Under the pieces are notes generated by a model. That model was given only the letters and a program-made list of their open reading frames with translations, had not been told where the DNA came from and searched no databases. The position numbers and the translations under genes are program-made. DNA of 64,000 nt from CAVQCJ01 sp963849365 (lineage in GTDB: Bacteria; Actinomycetota; Actinomycetes; Prado026). The stretch's first letter is position 1. Each line of letters begins with the position of its first letter. Of the stretch, positions 16,759 to 25,230 are shown in pieces. The stretch lies in the NCBI GenBank assembly GCA_963849365.1, contig CAWKHA010000004.1, positions 930,001 through 994,000 on the forward strand, in the 5' to 3' direction.

Positions 16759-17201
16759 CCACGATCACCGCCGCCATCCTCGCCCTGCCGGTCGTCGCCG
16801 TCCTGGTGACCGTCGCCGTGCTCCTCGCCCGACGCCGACCCCGCCGAGCTGCCGCCATCCTCGCCATGACCGGCGGGGTGCTGCTCGTCGGGGCCCTCGC
16901 GGTGCTCCTCGTGGCCCTGGACACCGGCGCCTCGTCGGCGGCCACATCCGCGGCGGTCCCGGTGGCCACGGCCACGACCGGGTCGTCCAGCAGCTGGGCA
17001 GCCCTGCTCGGCGCAGCGATCTCGGTGGCCGGGTCGTCCATCGGCGCCGCCATCGCCGTCGCCTACACCGGTGCCGCGGCGCTGGCCGCGATGAGCGAGC
17101 GACCCGAGCTGTTCGGCCGGGCCATGGTTGTCGTCGGCCTCGCCGAAGGGATCGCCATCTACGGGCTGATCGTGGCCGTGATCCTCCTCCAGAAGGCCTG
17201 A
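16755..17201 (+). CDS. V/A-type ATPase subunit K (rotor ring proteolipid)
   Basis: The 148-residue membrane protein has two unconserved N-terminal spans followed by the conserved proteolipid hairpin: A-I-S-V-A-G-S-S-I-G-A-A-I-A-V-A-Y-T-G-A-A-A-L, a polar loop S-E-R-P-E-L-F-G, and G-L-A-E-G-I-A-I-Y-G-L-I-V-A. The glutamate in L-A-E-G-I-A is the ion carrier. The Gln and Thr that bind sodium in sodium-type rings (as in P-E-T-Q-A-I-Y) are absent, so protons are the likelier ion. A GTG start overlaps the previous stop (GTGA), with GGAGGAG at 16743-16749. Confidence 0.9.
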   Translation: MTTITAAILALPVVAVLVTVAVLLARRRPRRAAAILAMTGGVLLVGALAVLLVALDTGASSAATSAAVPVATATTGSSSSWAALLGAAISVAGSSIGAAIAVAYTGAAALAAMSERPELFGRAMVVVGLAEGIAIYGLIVAVILLQKA

Positions 17202-17202
17202 C

Positions 17203-17433
17203 ATGACCGGTCGGGTCGTGGTGATCGGGGAGCGCGGCAGGGTCGCCGGGTTCGCGCTCGCGGGTGCCGACGTCCGGCCGGCTGACGACCACGACACGGT
17301 GGTCGCGGCCTGGCCGGGCGCCGAGCCGGGCGTGGCCGTCGTCGTGCTCACTCCGGCCGCCGCAGTGGATCTCGCCGATCAGCTCGGACGGTCCCCGGTC
17401 CCGACGCGGCCCCTGGTGGTGGTGCTGCCATGA
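17203..17433 (+). CDS. V/A-type ATPase subunit F, short
   Basis: A 76-residue Rossmann-like protein: V-V-V-I-G-E-R-G-R-V-A-G-F-A-L-A-G-A-D-V, then V-A-V-V-V-L-T-P and P-L-V-V-V-L-P. This matches the N-terminal domain of subunit F, which sits on the central shaft and can regulate activity. Family members are usually about 100 residues; the C-terminal regulatory helix is missing here. It begins one base after subunit K ends and overlaps subunit E (ATGA). Confidence 0.75.
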   Translation: MTGRVVVIGERGRVAGFALAGADVRPADDHDTVVAAWPGAEPGVAVVVLTPAAAVDLADQLGRSPVPTRPLVVVLP

Positions 17434-17942
17434 CCCAGTCCGTCTCGCTGGCGCTGGCTCCGGTGCGAGAGGCGTTGCTGGCCCGCGCCCACGCCGACGC
17501 GGACCGCGAGATCGCCGCAGCGGACGCGCAGGCCCGCGCCGTCCTCGCGACAGCCCAGGCGGAGGCGGACGGCATCGTCGACGACGCACGTCGTGCCGGT
17601 CGCGCCGAGGCTGCCGCCGTGTCGACCGCCGCGGCGGCACGGATCCGCCGCCAGTCGCGTGCAGCGCTCCTGGCGGCTCAGCGGGAGGCCTATGACGGCC
17701 TGCTCACCGCCTGCCGGAGCCAGGTCGGGGCGCTGCGGGACGACCCGGCCTGGCCACAGGCTCTGGCCGGGCTCGCCGCCACGGCCCGAGCGGCCGCCGG
17801 CGACGGCTCGGCCGTCACCGAGTCGTCATCCGGCCTGGTGGCCGAGACGGACTCCACGCGCGTCGAGATCACCATGGACGCTCTCGCGGAGCGGCTGGTC
17901 GGGCGGCTGGGGGACGACGTGCGGGCGCTGTGGACACCATGA
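17430..17942 (+). CDS. V/A-type ATPase subunit E (peripheral stalk)
   Basis: The 170-residue protein has a long N-terminal coiled coil rich in Ala, Arg, Asp and Glu (residues 10-90), then a small globular domain with S-S-G-L-V-A-E-T-D-S-T-R-V-E-I-T-M-D-A-L-A-E-R-L, the typical end of subunit E. It pairs with the H/G coiled-coil protein to hold the catalytic head still. ATGA overlaps occur on both sides. Confidence 0.85.
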   Translation: MTQSVSLALAPVREALLARAHADADREIAAADAQARAVLATAQAEADGIVDDARRAGRAEAAAVSTAAAARIRRQSRAALLAAQREAYDGLLTACRSQVGALRDDPAWPQALAGLAATARAAAGDGSAVTESSSGLVAETDSTRVEITMDALAERLVGRLGDDVRALWTP

Positions 17943-19666
17943 CCACCAGCGGGCGGATCGTTCGCGTCGACGGGTCCCTTGTCGAGGCCGAAGGGCTGGA
18001 CCGGGTGGCGATGTCATGGCTGGTGGAGCTGGGCCCGGGCCGCCTGCTCGGCGAGGTCGTCGCCATCCACGGCGAGACCGCCGGTGTCCAGGCGTACGAG
18101 TACACCGGAGGGCTCGCGGTGGGCGACGCCGTGACGACGCTCGAGCATCCCCTCGCCGCCCGGCTCGGCCCTGGCCTCCTGGGTGGCGTGTTCGACGGCC
18201 TGTTGCGTCCGCTCTCGGGAGCCGGCCTGTGGCTCGAGGCGGGCGCGCACGCAGCCGCCGGCAGCTCGCGGACATGGTCGTGGCTGCCCGCCGTGACCGC
18301 CGGCCGGAAGGTGAGCGCAGGAGCCGTCCTCGGGACCGTCCAGGGCTGCGCCGTCGAGCACCGCGTGCTGGTCCCTCCCGGCTCCGGGGGGGCCGTGTCC
18401 CAGATCCGTGCCGCCGGCGAGTGCACCGAGGACGAGACGGTTGCCGTCGTGGGCGACCGGCCGGTCACGCTCACCTCGTGGTGGCCCGTGCGGGTGCCCC
18501 GTCCGGTGACCCACCGGCTGGACTCCGACGCTCCGCTGGTGACCGGGCAGCGCGTGATCGACGCCCTGTTCCCACTCATGCTGGGCGGGACGGCGGCCGT
18601 CCCGGGCGGCTTCGGGACCGGCAAGACCGTCCTGCTCCAGCAGATCGCCAAGTGGTGCGCCGCCGACGTCATCGTGTACGTCGGGTGCGGTGAGCGGGGC
18701 AACGAGATGGCCGACGTGCTGTCCGAGTTCGCCACGCTCTCCGACCCGGTCTCCGGGGGCCGGCTGATCGAGCGGACGGTGGTGTTGGCGAACACGTCCA
18801 ACATGCCGATGATGGCGCGCGAGGCGAGCATCTACTCAGCCGTCGCGGTCGCTGAGTTCTACCGCGACATGGGCTACGACGCGGTGGTGATCGCCGACTC
18901 GACGTCGCGGTGGGCTGAGGCGTTGCGGGAGTTCGCGTCCCGGACCAAGGCGCTGCCAGCCGAGGAGGGCTACCCCGCCGGGCTCTCCTCCGCCCTGGCC
19001 GCGTTCTACGAGCGAGCCGGCCGCGTGCGCACCCTCGGAGGTGCCGAAGGGTCGGTGACCCTCATCGGCGCTGTCTCACCGCAGGGCGGCGACATGACCG
19101 AACCGGTCACCGCGCACACGCAGCGGTTCGTCCGATCGCTGTGGACGCTCGACCGGGACCTCGCCTATGCCCGCCACTACCCGGCCGTGTCGTGGTCGGG
19201 CTCCTTCGCGCGCGACGTCGAGGCGCTCGCACGCTGGTACGACGCACACGGCTCTCGAGGGTGGGCGCAGCACCGGGCTCGGCTCAGCTCGCTGCTGGCG
19301 GAAGCCGACCGCCTCTCGGCACTGGCCGAGCTCATGGGTGTGGGGGTGCTGCCGGGGTACGAACGTGTGGTCCTGCTCGGTGGACGCCTCGTCCGCGAAG
19401 GGATCCTTCAGCAGTCCGCGCTCAGCGCCGTCGACGCGAGCAGCGGGCCGGTGCGCACGCAGGCGCTCGTCACGATGGTGCTCGACGTCGTGGACGCCGC
19501 ACAGGCAGCCGTCGGTCGAGGCGTCCCGGCGGCATCGGTCGAGGAGCTCGACCTCAGCCCGGTGCTGCGTGCGCGGGACGACGCGCCGATGGACGACGCG
19601 GGAGCCCTGGCCACCATCGCGTCGGCCCGTGACGAGGTCCTGAGCAGGATCGAGGCGCTGCCATGA
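17939..19666 (+). CDS. atpA: V/A-type ATPase catalytic subunit A
   Basis: The 575-residue catalytic subunit has the P-loop G-G-F-G-T-G-K-T near residue 225 (F-G-x-G-K-T is typical of subunit A; the usual P before the first G is a G here), the catalytic glutamate stretch G-C-G-E-R-G-N-E, and the D-S-T-S-R-W-A-E-A-L-R-E motif. The bulge ('non-homologous') region specific to A subunits is present between residues 110 and 190. It is slightly shorter than archaeal A subunits (about 585-590). A GTG nine bases upstream is an alternative start; the ATG fits the ATGA overlap used throughout the operon. Confidence 0.95.
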   Translation: MTTSGRIVRVDGSLVEAEGLDRVAMSWLVELGPGRLLGEVVAIHGETAGVQAYEYTGGLAVGDAVTTLEHPLAARLGPGLLGGVFDGLLRPLSGAGLWLEAGAHAAAGSSRTWSWLPAVTAGRKVSAGAVLGTVQGCAVEHRVLVPPGSGGAVSQIRAAGECTEDETVAVVGDRPVTLTSWWPVRVPRPVTHRLDSDAPLVTGQRVIDALFPLMLGGTAAVPGGFGTGKTVLLQQIAKWCAADVIVYVGCGERGNEMADVLSEFATLSDPVSGGRLIERTVVLANTSNMPMMAREASIYSAVAVAEFYRDMGYDAVVIADSTSRWAEALREFASRTKALPAEEGYPAGLSSALAAFYERAGRVRTLGGAEGSVTLIGAVSPQGGDMTEPVTAHTQRFVRSLWTLDRDLAYARHYPAVSWSGSFARDVEALARWYDAHGSRGWAQHRARLSSLLAEADRLSALAELMGVGVLPGYERVVLLGGRLVREGILQQSALSAVDASSGPVRTQALVTMVLDVVDAAQAAVGRGVPAASVEELDLSPVLRARDDAPMDDAGALATIASARDEVLSRIEALP

Positions 19667-21072
19667 CGACGGGGTGGGCCCGGACCGAGCACCGCGGGGC
19701 ACGGTCGGTCGAGGGTCCCCTGCTGGTCATCGAAGGCGTCCGCGGCGTCGGCTGGGACGAGTTCGCCCGGATCCGGGTCGCGGACGGGCAGGTTCGCAGC
19801 GGCCTGGTGCTCGAGGTCGACCGAGACCTGGCCGTCGTGGAGGTTCTGGAGGGCACCGACGGCATCGACCCGCGGGACGTCTGGACATCGTTCGACGGCA
19901 GCCCGCTACGGATCCAGGTCGGCGACGCGTGGCTGGGGCGCAGCTGCAACGGCCGCGGCGAGCCCACCGATGGCGGGCCGCCGATCCTGGGGACCGCCAC
20001 CGCGGCGGTCGCCGGTGTCCCGCTCAACCCGACCCGCCGTGAGCCCCCGGCCCAGCCCGTGATCACCGGGATCAGCGCGATCGACGCCCTCACCACCCTG
20101 GTCCGCGGCCAGAAGCTGGCGGTGTTCTCGGTCGCCGGCCTTCGGCACCTCGACCTGGCCGCCCAGATCGCCGCGCAGTCATCGACCGGCGGCGAGCCGT
20201 TCTGCGTCGTCTTCGCCGGCATGGGCCTCACGCACGCCGAGGCGGCTGCCGTGCGCGACCGCCTCGAAGAGCGCTCGGCGGCCGGCGAGCTCGTCCTGGT
20301 CGTGAACACTGCCGACGACCCGGTGATCGAACGCATCCTCACGCCGCGGATCGCGCTGACGGTCGCCGAGCACCTCGCGTTCACCCTCGGCAGGCACGTG
20401 CTCGTGGTGATGGCGGACATGACCAGCTACTGCGAGGCGCTGCGGGAGGTCTCCTCGGCCCGCGGGGAGTTCCCGGCCCGGCGCGCCTACCCCGGCTACC
20501 TGTACAGCGACCTCGCGTCCCTGTACGAGCGCTGCGGGAGGGTCTCCGGACTGCCGGGGTCCTTGACGCTGGTGCCCGTCCTGACGATGCCCGCGGGCGA
20601 CATCACCCACCCGGTGCCCGACCTCACGGGCTACATCACGGAGGGCCAGATCGTGCTCTCGGCGGAGCTGCGCGGCCGTGGCGTGTACCCACCCGTCGAC
20701 CCGCTCTCCTCGCTGTCGCGGCTGATGCGGCAAGGAGCCGGGGCGGGCCGGACCCGCGACGACCACCTCGACGTCGCGGCCCAGCTCCTGGCCTGCCTGG
20801 CCCACGCTCGTCAGGTGGCGGAGCTGGCCGACCTTGTCGGCGAGGCGGCCCTCGGCTCCACCGACCGCGACTACCTGGTGTTCGAGGCGACCTTCGAGAG
20901 CACGCTGGTCGACCAGAGCCCGTCCGAAGGTCGCACGTTGGAAGAGACGCTCACACGGTGCTGGCGGGTCCTGTCGACCCTCCCGCGGCGAGAGCTGGCG
21001 ATGATCCCCGCGGCGCAGGTGGACACGTACTACGCACCTGCAGACCCCGGGCCTCGGGACGGACAGCGATGA
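19663..21072 (+). CDS. atpB: V/A-type ATPase regulatory subunit B
   Basis: The 469-residue protein alternates with subunit A in the head. It has G-R-S-C-N-G-R-G-E-P-T-D-G-G-P, I-S-A-I-D-A-L-T-T-L-V-R-G-Q-K, F-A-G-M-G-L-T and M-A-D-M-T-S-Y-C-E-A-L-R-E-V-S, all typical of subunit B. As expected it has no P-loop (the corresponding site reads F-S-V-A-G-L). It overlaps A and D by 4 nt each. Confidence 0.95.
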   Translation: MTTGWARTEHRGARSVEGPLLVIEGVRGVGWDEFARIRVADGQVRSGLVLEVDRDLAVVEVLEGTDGIDPRDVWTSFDGSPLRIQVGDAWLGRSCNGRGEPTDGGPPILGTATAAVAGVPLNPTRREPPAQPVITGISAIDALTTLVRGQKLAVFSVAGLRHLDLAAQIAAQSSTGGEPFCVVFAGMGLTHAEAAAVRDRLEERSAAGELVLVVNTADDPVIERILTPRIALTVAEHLAFTLGRHVLVVMADMTSYCEALREVSSARGEFPARRAYPGYLYSDLASLYERCGRVSGLPGSLTLVPVLTMPAGDITHPVPDLTGYITEGQIVLSAELRGRGVYPPVDPLSSLSRLMRQGAGAGRTRDDHLDVAAQLLACLAHARQVAELADLVGEAALGSTDRDYLVFEATFESTLVDQSPSEGRTLEETLTRCWRVLSTLPRRELAMIPAAQVDTYYAPADPGPRDGQR

Positions 21073-21713
21073 CGGGGCTGCGTGGCCTGCCTCCCGGGCG
21101 CGCCGGGCGCACCTGGCTGGTCCGCAGGCTGGCGGCGGCTCGTCGCAGCTCGGACCTGCTCGACCGAAGGCTGCTCATCCTGCGCGGACAGCGCTCGGTC
21201 TTCGAGCAGCGCACCGGGGACGCCCGCACCAAGGTCGAGCTCCTGGCCGCCCAGGCCGAGCGGTCGGCCCTTCGGACGGCCCTCGTCGCGGGGGAGGACG
21301 CCCTCGGGTTCGCCGCGCCGCCTCCGACGGCAACCGTCGACATCACCTGGTCCGCACTCATCGGGGCCCGCTTCCCGTCCGAGGCCGACGTCCGGCTCCC
21401 CGAGCAGCCCCGCGACGCGCACGTGCCGCCGAGTGCGTCCGCCGTCGTCGCGACCGCGGCGTACCGGTCCCTCGTCGTCGCCGTCGTCGACTACGCCGTC
21501 CTCACCGCGGCGCTGCGCGTGGTGGACGACGAGGTTGCCACGACGGGTCTGCGACTGCGCGCGATCGAGGACCACTGGATCCCCCGGATGGAGCAGGCCA
21601 GAGCCGCTGTCGAGCTGATGCTGGCCGAGAACGAGAACGGCGAGGCGGTGCGGCTCAGGTGGGCTGCCGCCCGTCGAGACGCCACGCGCGAGTCGAGCAG
21701 GGCCGACCGGTGA
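21069..21713 (+). CDS. V/A-type ATPase subunit D (central shaft)
   Basis: The 214-residue protein has long N- and C-terminal helices that form the rotor shaft: L-D-R-R-L-L-I-L-R-G-Q-R near the start and V-D-Y-A-V-L-T-A-A-L-R-V-V-D-D-E-V-A-T-T-G-L-R-L-R-A-I near the end (D-E-x-x-x-T-x-R-R-x-N-A-L in most relatives). It is the last structural gene of the operon, joined by GTGA overlap to a universal stress protein. Confidence 0.88.
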   Translation: MTGLRGLPPGRAGRTWLVRRLAAARRSSDLLDRRLLILRGQRSVFEQRTGDARTKVELLAAQAERSALRTALVAGEDALGFAAPPPTATVDITWSALIGARFPSEADVRLPEQPRDAHVPPSASAVVATAAYRSLVVAVVDYAVLTAALRVVDDEVATTGLRLRAIEDHWIPRMEQARAAVELMLAENENGEAVRLRWAAARRDATRESSRADR

Positions 21714-22177
21714 CCGTGGCCGGCGCGAGTGCGTTCGATCGGCTCGCCGCTCCCGACCGGATCGTCGTGGCTGTCACCGACTCCCCGCAGTCCCTTCGTG
21801 CCGCGCGCGCGGCCATCGCGCTCGCGGCCTCCACGTCCGCCCGGCTGCTGGTCGCCACCGTGATCCAGGACGGCATGGTCGCGCGAGCACTTGCCCGGGC
21901 GTCGACGGAGGGACAGGGAGAGGAGCGGCTGCGCACCTCGGCCGACGCGTTGTTGCGCCACGTCGAGCGGATGGCAGCCAGCGACGGCGTGCGGGCGGAC
22001 ACGCTCGAGCTCGCGGGCGAGCCGGCCGCGCAGATCGCCGCGGAGGCGCGCCGGTGGTCCGCGGACCTGATCGTCGTCGGGCGTCGCGACCAGGTCGGCC
22101 CGTCGCTACCGGCACTCGGCCGCGTCGCGCAACAGCTGATCGAGCTGACCGAGGTGCCGGTCCTCGTCGTGCCCTGA
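21710..22177 (+). CDS. Universal stress protein (UspA family)
   Basis: The 155-residue single-domain Usp has the N-terminal beta strand I-V-V-A-V-T-D-S-P-Q-S, A-A-R-A-A-I-A-L-A-A, and the C-terminal strand A-D-L-I-V-V-G-R-R-D then V-P-V-L-V-V-P. The ATP-binding G-x2-G-x9-G-S/T motif is not clear: the loop reads G-R-R-D-Q-V-G-P-S-L-P-A-L-G, so nucleotide binding is uncertain. A GTG start overlaps the subunit D stop, which places it firmly in the ATPase operon, possibly as a regulatory partner. Confidence 0.85.
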   Translation: MTVAGASAFDRLAAPDRIVVAVTDSPQSLRAARAAIALAASTSARLLVATVIQDGMVARALARASTEGQGEERLRTSADALLRHVERMAASDGVRADTLELAGEPAAQIAAEARRWSADLIVVGRRDQVGPSLPALGRVAQQLIELTEVPVLVVP

Positions 22178-22280
22178 CGCGACGACTCCGGAACCCGATG
22201 TCGTCACCCCCCGGGGCCGCCGCGGGCACGACCCTGCGACGGAGGCTGGCCGCACCGGAGTGCCGGTCACGGGCGTCGAG

Positions 22281-22391
22281 TCAGCGGCGTCTCATCGTCT
22301 TCAAGGCGACCGCGATCACGACCACGATGAGGACCACGCCGAGCACGAAGAGACTGGGTATCCAGACGGCGGACAGCAGAGAGGAGATCAC
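22281..22391 (-). CDS. Possible very small single-span membrane protein
   Basis: A 36-codon minus-strand frame from a GTG encodes one hydrophobic span (W-I-P-S-L-F-V-L-G-V-V-L-I-V-V-V-I-A-V-A) with a basic end K-T-M-R-R-R. The GC-rich third positions continue upstream of this GTG as far as the end of the STAS gene, so a longer form with an unusual start is possible. No good ribosome binding site is visible. This is the only coding signal I see in the 315 bp between the Usp and STAS genes. Confidence 0.35.
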   Translation of the reverse strand: MISSLLSAVWIPSLFVLGVVLIVVVIAVALKTMRRR

Positions 22392-22492
22392 CCGGACAAC
22401 CTGGGGCCGGGCGGGCGCCGGAGCGCCGGGAAGTACCGTTCTGTTCGCCGCCCGCGGCGGACTCCCTCCGAGCGTCCAGTCGCTGCAGAGGG

Positions 22493-22948
22493 CTAGTGCG
22501 CGTCCGCCTGACCGATGTCGTCCTCGGCCGCGACGAGCACGGCGTCTCCGGAAGCAGGGATCAGCGGCGGCTCGGGCGGCGGCGACCCCGCGTCTCGGAG
22601 CACGGGCGAGGTGGCATGGAGGGCCGCATCCAGTGACTCGTACACCTCGGGCACCCCGGCCGAACGAAGCAGGTCCCTCCGCCCCGCGTCCGCCTCGACC
22701 GACACCAGCTGTGCGCCTGCTCGGGTCGCGGTGTCGACCAACGACCGGATCGCCTCAGGTCCGCTGGCCGGATCCAGCTGCACCTGGCGGAGGTCCAAAG
22801 CCACCTTCGCACCAGGAGTCAGAATCGGGCCGACATGAGTGATCAGCTCAGCGGCCCCAGCTGCGTCGAGGTCTCCCACTGCCTGGACTATCGTCCAGCC
22901 TGCGACGTGGACCTCGGTGAGCCTGCTCGGCAAGCCGGAGTCACGCAT
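22493..22948 (-). CDS. STAS-domain protein (anti-sigma factor antagonist type)
   Basis: The 151-residue protein has a STAS fold at residues 8-105: V-A-G-W-T-I-V-Q-A-V-G-D-L-D-A-A-G-A-A-E-L, V-A-L-D-L-R-Q-V-Q-L-D-P-A-S-G, and V-S-V-E-A-D-A-G-R-R-D-L-L-R. The serine in D-P-A-S-G occupies the position phosphorylated in SpoIIAA-like antagonists. A Pro/Asp-rich tail of about 40 residues follows. Such proteins bind anti-sigma kinases to free an alternative sigma factor; no kinase or sigma gene is adjacent. GAGGTGG precedes the ATG. Confidence 0.8.
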   Translation of the reverse strand: MRDSGLPSRLTEVHVAGWTIVQAVGDLDAAGAAELITHVGPILTPGAKVALDLRQVQLDPASGPEAIRSLVDTATRAGAQLVSVEADAGRRDLLRSAGVPEVYESLDAALHATSPVLRDAGSPPPEPPLIPASGDAVLVAAEDDIGQADAH

Positions 22949-23115
22949 GCACCACCTCGTTGATCCGTTCGGGCCATTGTGGTCGCCGCAGCGACGCTGC
23001 CGCTAGCCTCGATCTTTCGTGATCTTGGTTGGCGGGCGTGCTCCGGCCAAGCCTCCGGCGGGAAGCCGAGCAAGTCCCGCTAGCGAGGGGGGCGAGTCGT
23101 CGGGTGCACGCCGGT

Positions 23116-23132
23116 CGCCACGATCGGTGGCG
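23116..23132 (-). terminator. Small hairpin after the HxlR gene
   Basis: CGCCAC and GTGGCG with a 5-nt loop form a 6-bp stem directly after the stop codon of the minus-strand regulator. Confidence 0.35.
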
Positions 23133-23846
23133 TCACGCGCTGATGCTCTCGTCCGCGACGCGTCGGCGTTCGGCGCGGCGCAGGCCCTCGGAGAACAGGC
23201 TGGTGTCGAACCACGTGGGGAAGGCGCGCGCCAGCCGGCTCGGGCCGAGCAGCCGGGCGTGGCCCGAGCTGACGAGCTCGCGAAACGGGACGAGCCCCAG
23301 CAGCCACCGCTGCATCTGGGCTGTGTCCGCCTCGACAGCCAGGTCCACGTCGTGTCCCTGGTCGTCCTTGCAGACGGTCACCGACCCGTTCTCGATCGAC
23401 AGCCAGCCCTCGGCGGCGCCGGGCCCGGTGAGCACGACGTGCACGACGATTCGGTCGCCGGGGAGCTTGTGGGGGATGCCGTGCTGGTGCATGCGCCAGA
23501 TGAGCGACAGACCGTCGCAGTCCTCCTCGGTCGGGTCGCTGAACACCCACTCGGCGGCCCAGTGGCCCATGGCCCAGACGATCGGGGTGAGCGCGTCCCC
23601 GGCCGGGGTGAGCCGGTAGCCGCCGGCGCGACCGCGGCCGGCCGTCCTGCGCTCGACCAGCCCCCACCGCTCCAGCTGGCGCAGCCGCTGGGACAGCAGC
23701 GTGCGGGAGATGCGCGGGATGCCGCGGTGGATCTCGTTGAACCCGCTGGCGCCGACCATGAGCTCGCGGATGACCAGCGGGGTCCAGCGGTCGCCAAGCA
23801 CGTCGGCGCCCGTGGCGATCGGACAGTAGTCGGCGTAGTTCCCCAT
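23133..23846 (-). CDS. HxlR-family regulator with C-terminal SCP2-like domain
   Basis: The 237-residue protein starts with an HxlR winged helix (residues 5-95): Y-C-P-I-A-T-G-A-D-V-L-G-D-R-W-T-P-L-V-I-R-E-L, I-S-R-T-L-L-S-Q-R-L-R-Q-L-E and Y-R-L-T-P-A-G-D-A-L. Residues 120-225 look like an SCP2/sterol-carrier-like ligand domain (L-T-G-P-G-A-A-E-G-W-L-S-I-E-N-G-S-V-T-V), as in other two-domain HxlR proteins. It is divergent from a methyltransferase gene and probably controls it and itself. Confidence 0.85.
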   Translation of the reverse strand: MGNYADYCPIATGADVLGDRWTPLVIRELMVGASGFNEIHRGIPRISRTLLSQRLRQLERWGLVERRTAGRGRAGGYRLTPAGDALTPIVWAMGHWAAEWVFSDPTEEDCDGLSLIWRMHQHGIPHKLPGDRIVVHVVLTGPGAAEGWLSIENGSVTVCKDDQGHDVDLAVEADTAQMQRWLLGLVPFRELVSSGHARLLGPSRLARAFPTWFDTSLFSEGLRRAERRRVADESISA

Positions 23847-23881
23847 CGGCTCATCGTGCCGTGTCGCGAGGCCTCGGGGTA

Positions 23882-23896
23882 GTACGAATCCTGTAC
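23882..23896. promoter_or_regulatory. Candidate HxlR operator
   Basis: GTAC-N7-GTAC at 23882-23896 is a short symmetric motif about 35 bp upstream of the regulator start, in the divergent region. HxlR-type regulators often bind GTAC-containing palindromes, so it is a reasonable operator, but the motif is short. Confidence 0.3.
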
Positions 23897-24077
23897 CTGT
23901 GGCCCCGTTCGGCGGGGGCGGGTCCCGGGGCCGGGGCGACCGGCCGCGAGCCTGCGCGGCGGGGCGCGGGCGGTGTCCCCGGCCGGTACGACCTCTCCAC
24001 TCGTTGCGACCTGTCGCTCGCCCGGATCCTCGACGAAGCGACGACCACCCGAGCCGTCACCGAAGAGGAGAGATCCG

Positions 24078-24902
24078 ATGTCCGTCACGACGAACGAACC
24101 CGACCTGACCGCGATCAAGGCCAAGCAGCAGCAGACCTGGGCCAGCGGGGACTTCTCCGTGGTTGCGTCCCGCATCGTGCTCGTCAGCGAGAAGCTGGTC
24201 GACCACGCGGATCTGCGCCCCGGGTGGCAGGTGCTGGACGTGGCCTGCGGCAACGGCAACGCGACCTTGGCCGCGGCCCGGTCCGGAGCACACGCGGTGG
24301 GGGTCGACTACGTCCCCGCCCTGCTTGAGGACGGTCGGGCTCGCGCCGTCGCCGAGGGCTTGGACGTCGAGTTCCGCGAGGGCGACGCCGAGGACCTGCC
24401 CGTCGACGACGCGTCCGTGGACGCCGTTGTGTCCGTCTTCGGCACGATGTTCGCCCCCGACCACCAGCGCACCGCGGACGAGGTCGTCCGGGTCGCCCGT
24501 CCCGGCGCCACGGTCGCTCTCGCGTCGTGGACTCCGGGAGGATTCATCGGCGAGATGTTCAAGGTCATCACCTCGCACGTCCCGGCTCCGGCCGGTGTCC
24601 GGTCCCCGCTCCTGTGGGGGACCCGCGAGCACCTGGCCGAGCTCTTCGGTCCCTCGGTCGCGAAGGTCCGCGCCGAGGAGCGCACCACCGTGTTCCGGTT
24701 CGTCTCGGCGCAGGACTTCGTGGCGTTCTTCCGGCGCTGGTACGGACCGACGCTCAAGGCCTTCGACGCCCTCGACCAGGCCGGCAGGCACGAGCTCGCC
24801 GGCGACCTGGCCGACCTGGTGAACCGGTTCGACCGGAACCGTGACGGCGGCAGCGTCGCCATCCCGGCGACGTATCTCGAGTCGGTGCTGGTCCTGCACT
24901 GA
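24078..24902 (+). CDS. Class I SAM-dependent methyltransferase (UbiE-like)
   Basis: The 274-residue cytosolic enzyme has the Rossmann motif V-L-D-V-A-C-G-N-G-N-A (SAM glycine loop) near residue 55, G-V-D-Y-V-P acidic loop, and D-A-E-D-L-P-V-D-D-A-S-V-D-A-V-V-S-V-F-G-T-M-F-A typical of ubiquinone/menaquinone-type methyltransferases. The C-terminal half resembles small-molecule O- or C-methyltransferases. The substrate is unknown. GAGGAGAG precedes the ATG. It is divergent from the HxlR regulator. Confidence 0.88.
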   Translation: MSVTTNEPDLTAIKAKQQQTWASGDFSVVASRIVLVSEKLVDHADLRPGWQVLDVACGNGNATLAAARSGAHAVGVDYVPALLEDGRARAVAEGLDVEFREGDAEDLPVDDASVDAVVSVFGTMFAPDHQRTADEVVRVARPGATVALASWTPGGFIGEMFKVITSHVPAPAGVRSPLLWGTREHLAELFGPSVAKVRAEERTTVFRFVSAQDFVAFFRRWYGPTLKAFDALDQAGRHELAGDLADLVNRFDRNRDGGSVAIPATYLESVLVLH

Positions 24903-24996
24903 GGACCGACTCAGCCACGCGTCACTCGTCATCGCGCATTCGCAGGAAACCGCCCGGCCAACGGTGGCTCGGGCACGAACAGAGAAGGAACGCACC

Positions 24997-25230
24997 ATGC
25001 ACCCGGCGTTGCACGCCAGCCATGCCCACGCAGTCATCGACCAGCGTCTGCGCGACGCCGACGCTACGCGTCGGGCCGTCGCGGCGCGTGACAAGGTCCC
25101 GGTCCGCCCGGACCGTGTCGTGCGTCGCTCGGCCGTGCGTCTGGCCGACGCGTGGCGTCGGCGCTCGGCACGGCGGGTCGGCGTAGGAGCGCGGGGCTCC
25201 ACGCAGGTCCCGGCCCGGTCGCGGCCATGA
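24997..25230 (+). CDS. Small Arg-rich protein of unknown function
   Basis: The 77-residue basic product (H-A-S-H-A-H-A-V-I-D-Q-R-L-R-D-A-D-A near the start, then many R-R pairs) has a fair ribosome binding site (GAAGGAA) 6 bp before the ATG and an ATGA overlap with the next gene. I do not recognise a family. The start M-H-P-A-L-H-A-S-H-A-H is His-rich. It probably belongs to an operon with the methyltransferase and the small membrane protein. Confidence 0.6.
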   Translation: MHPALHASHAHAVIDQRLRDADATRRAVAARDKVPVRPDRVVRRSAVRLADAWRRRSARRVGVGARGSTQVPARSRP

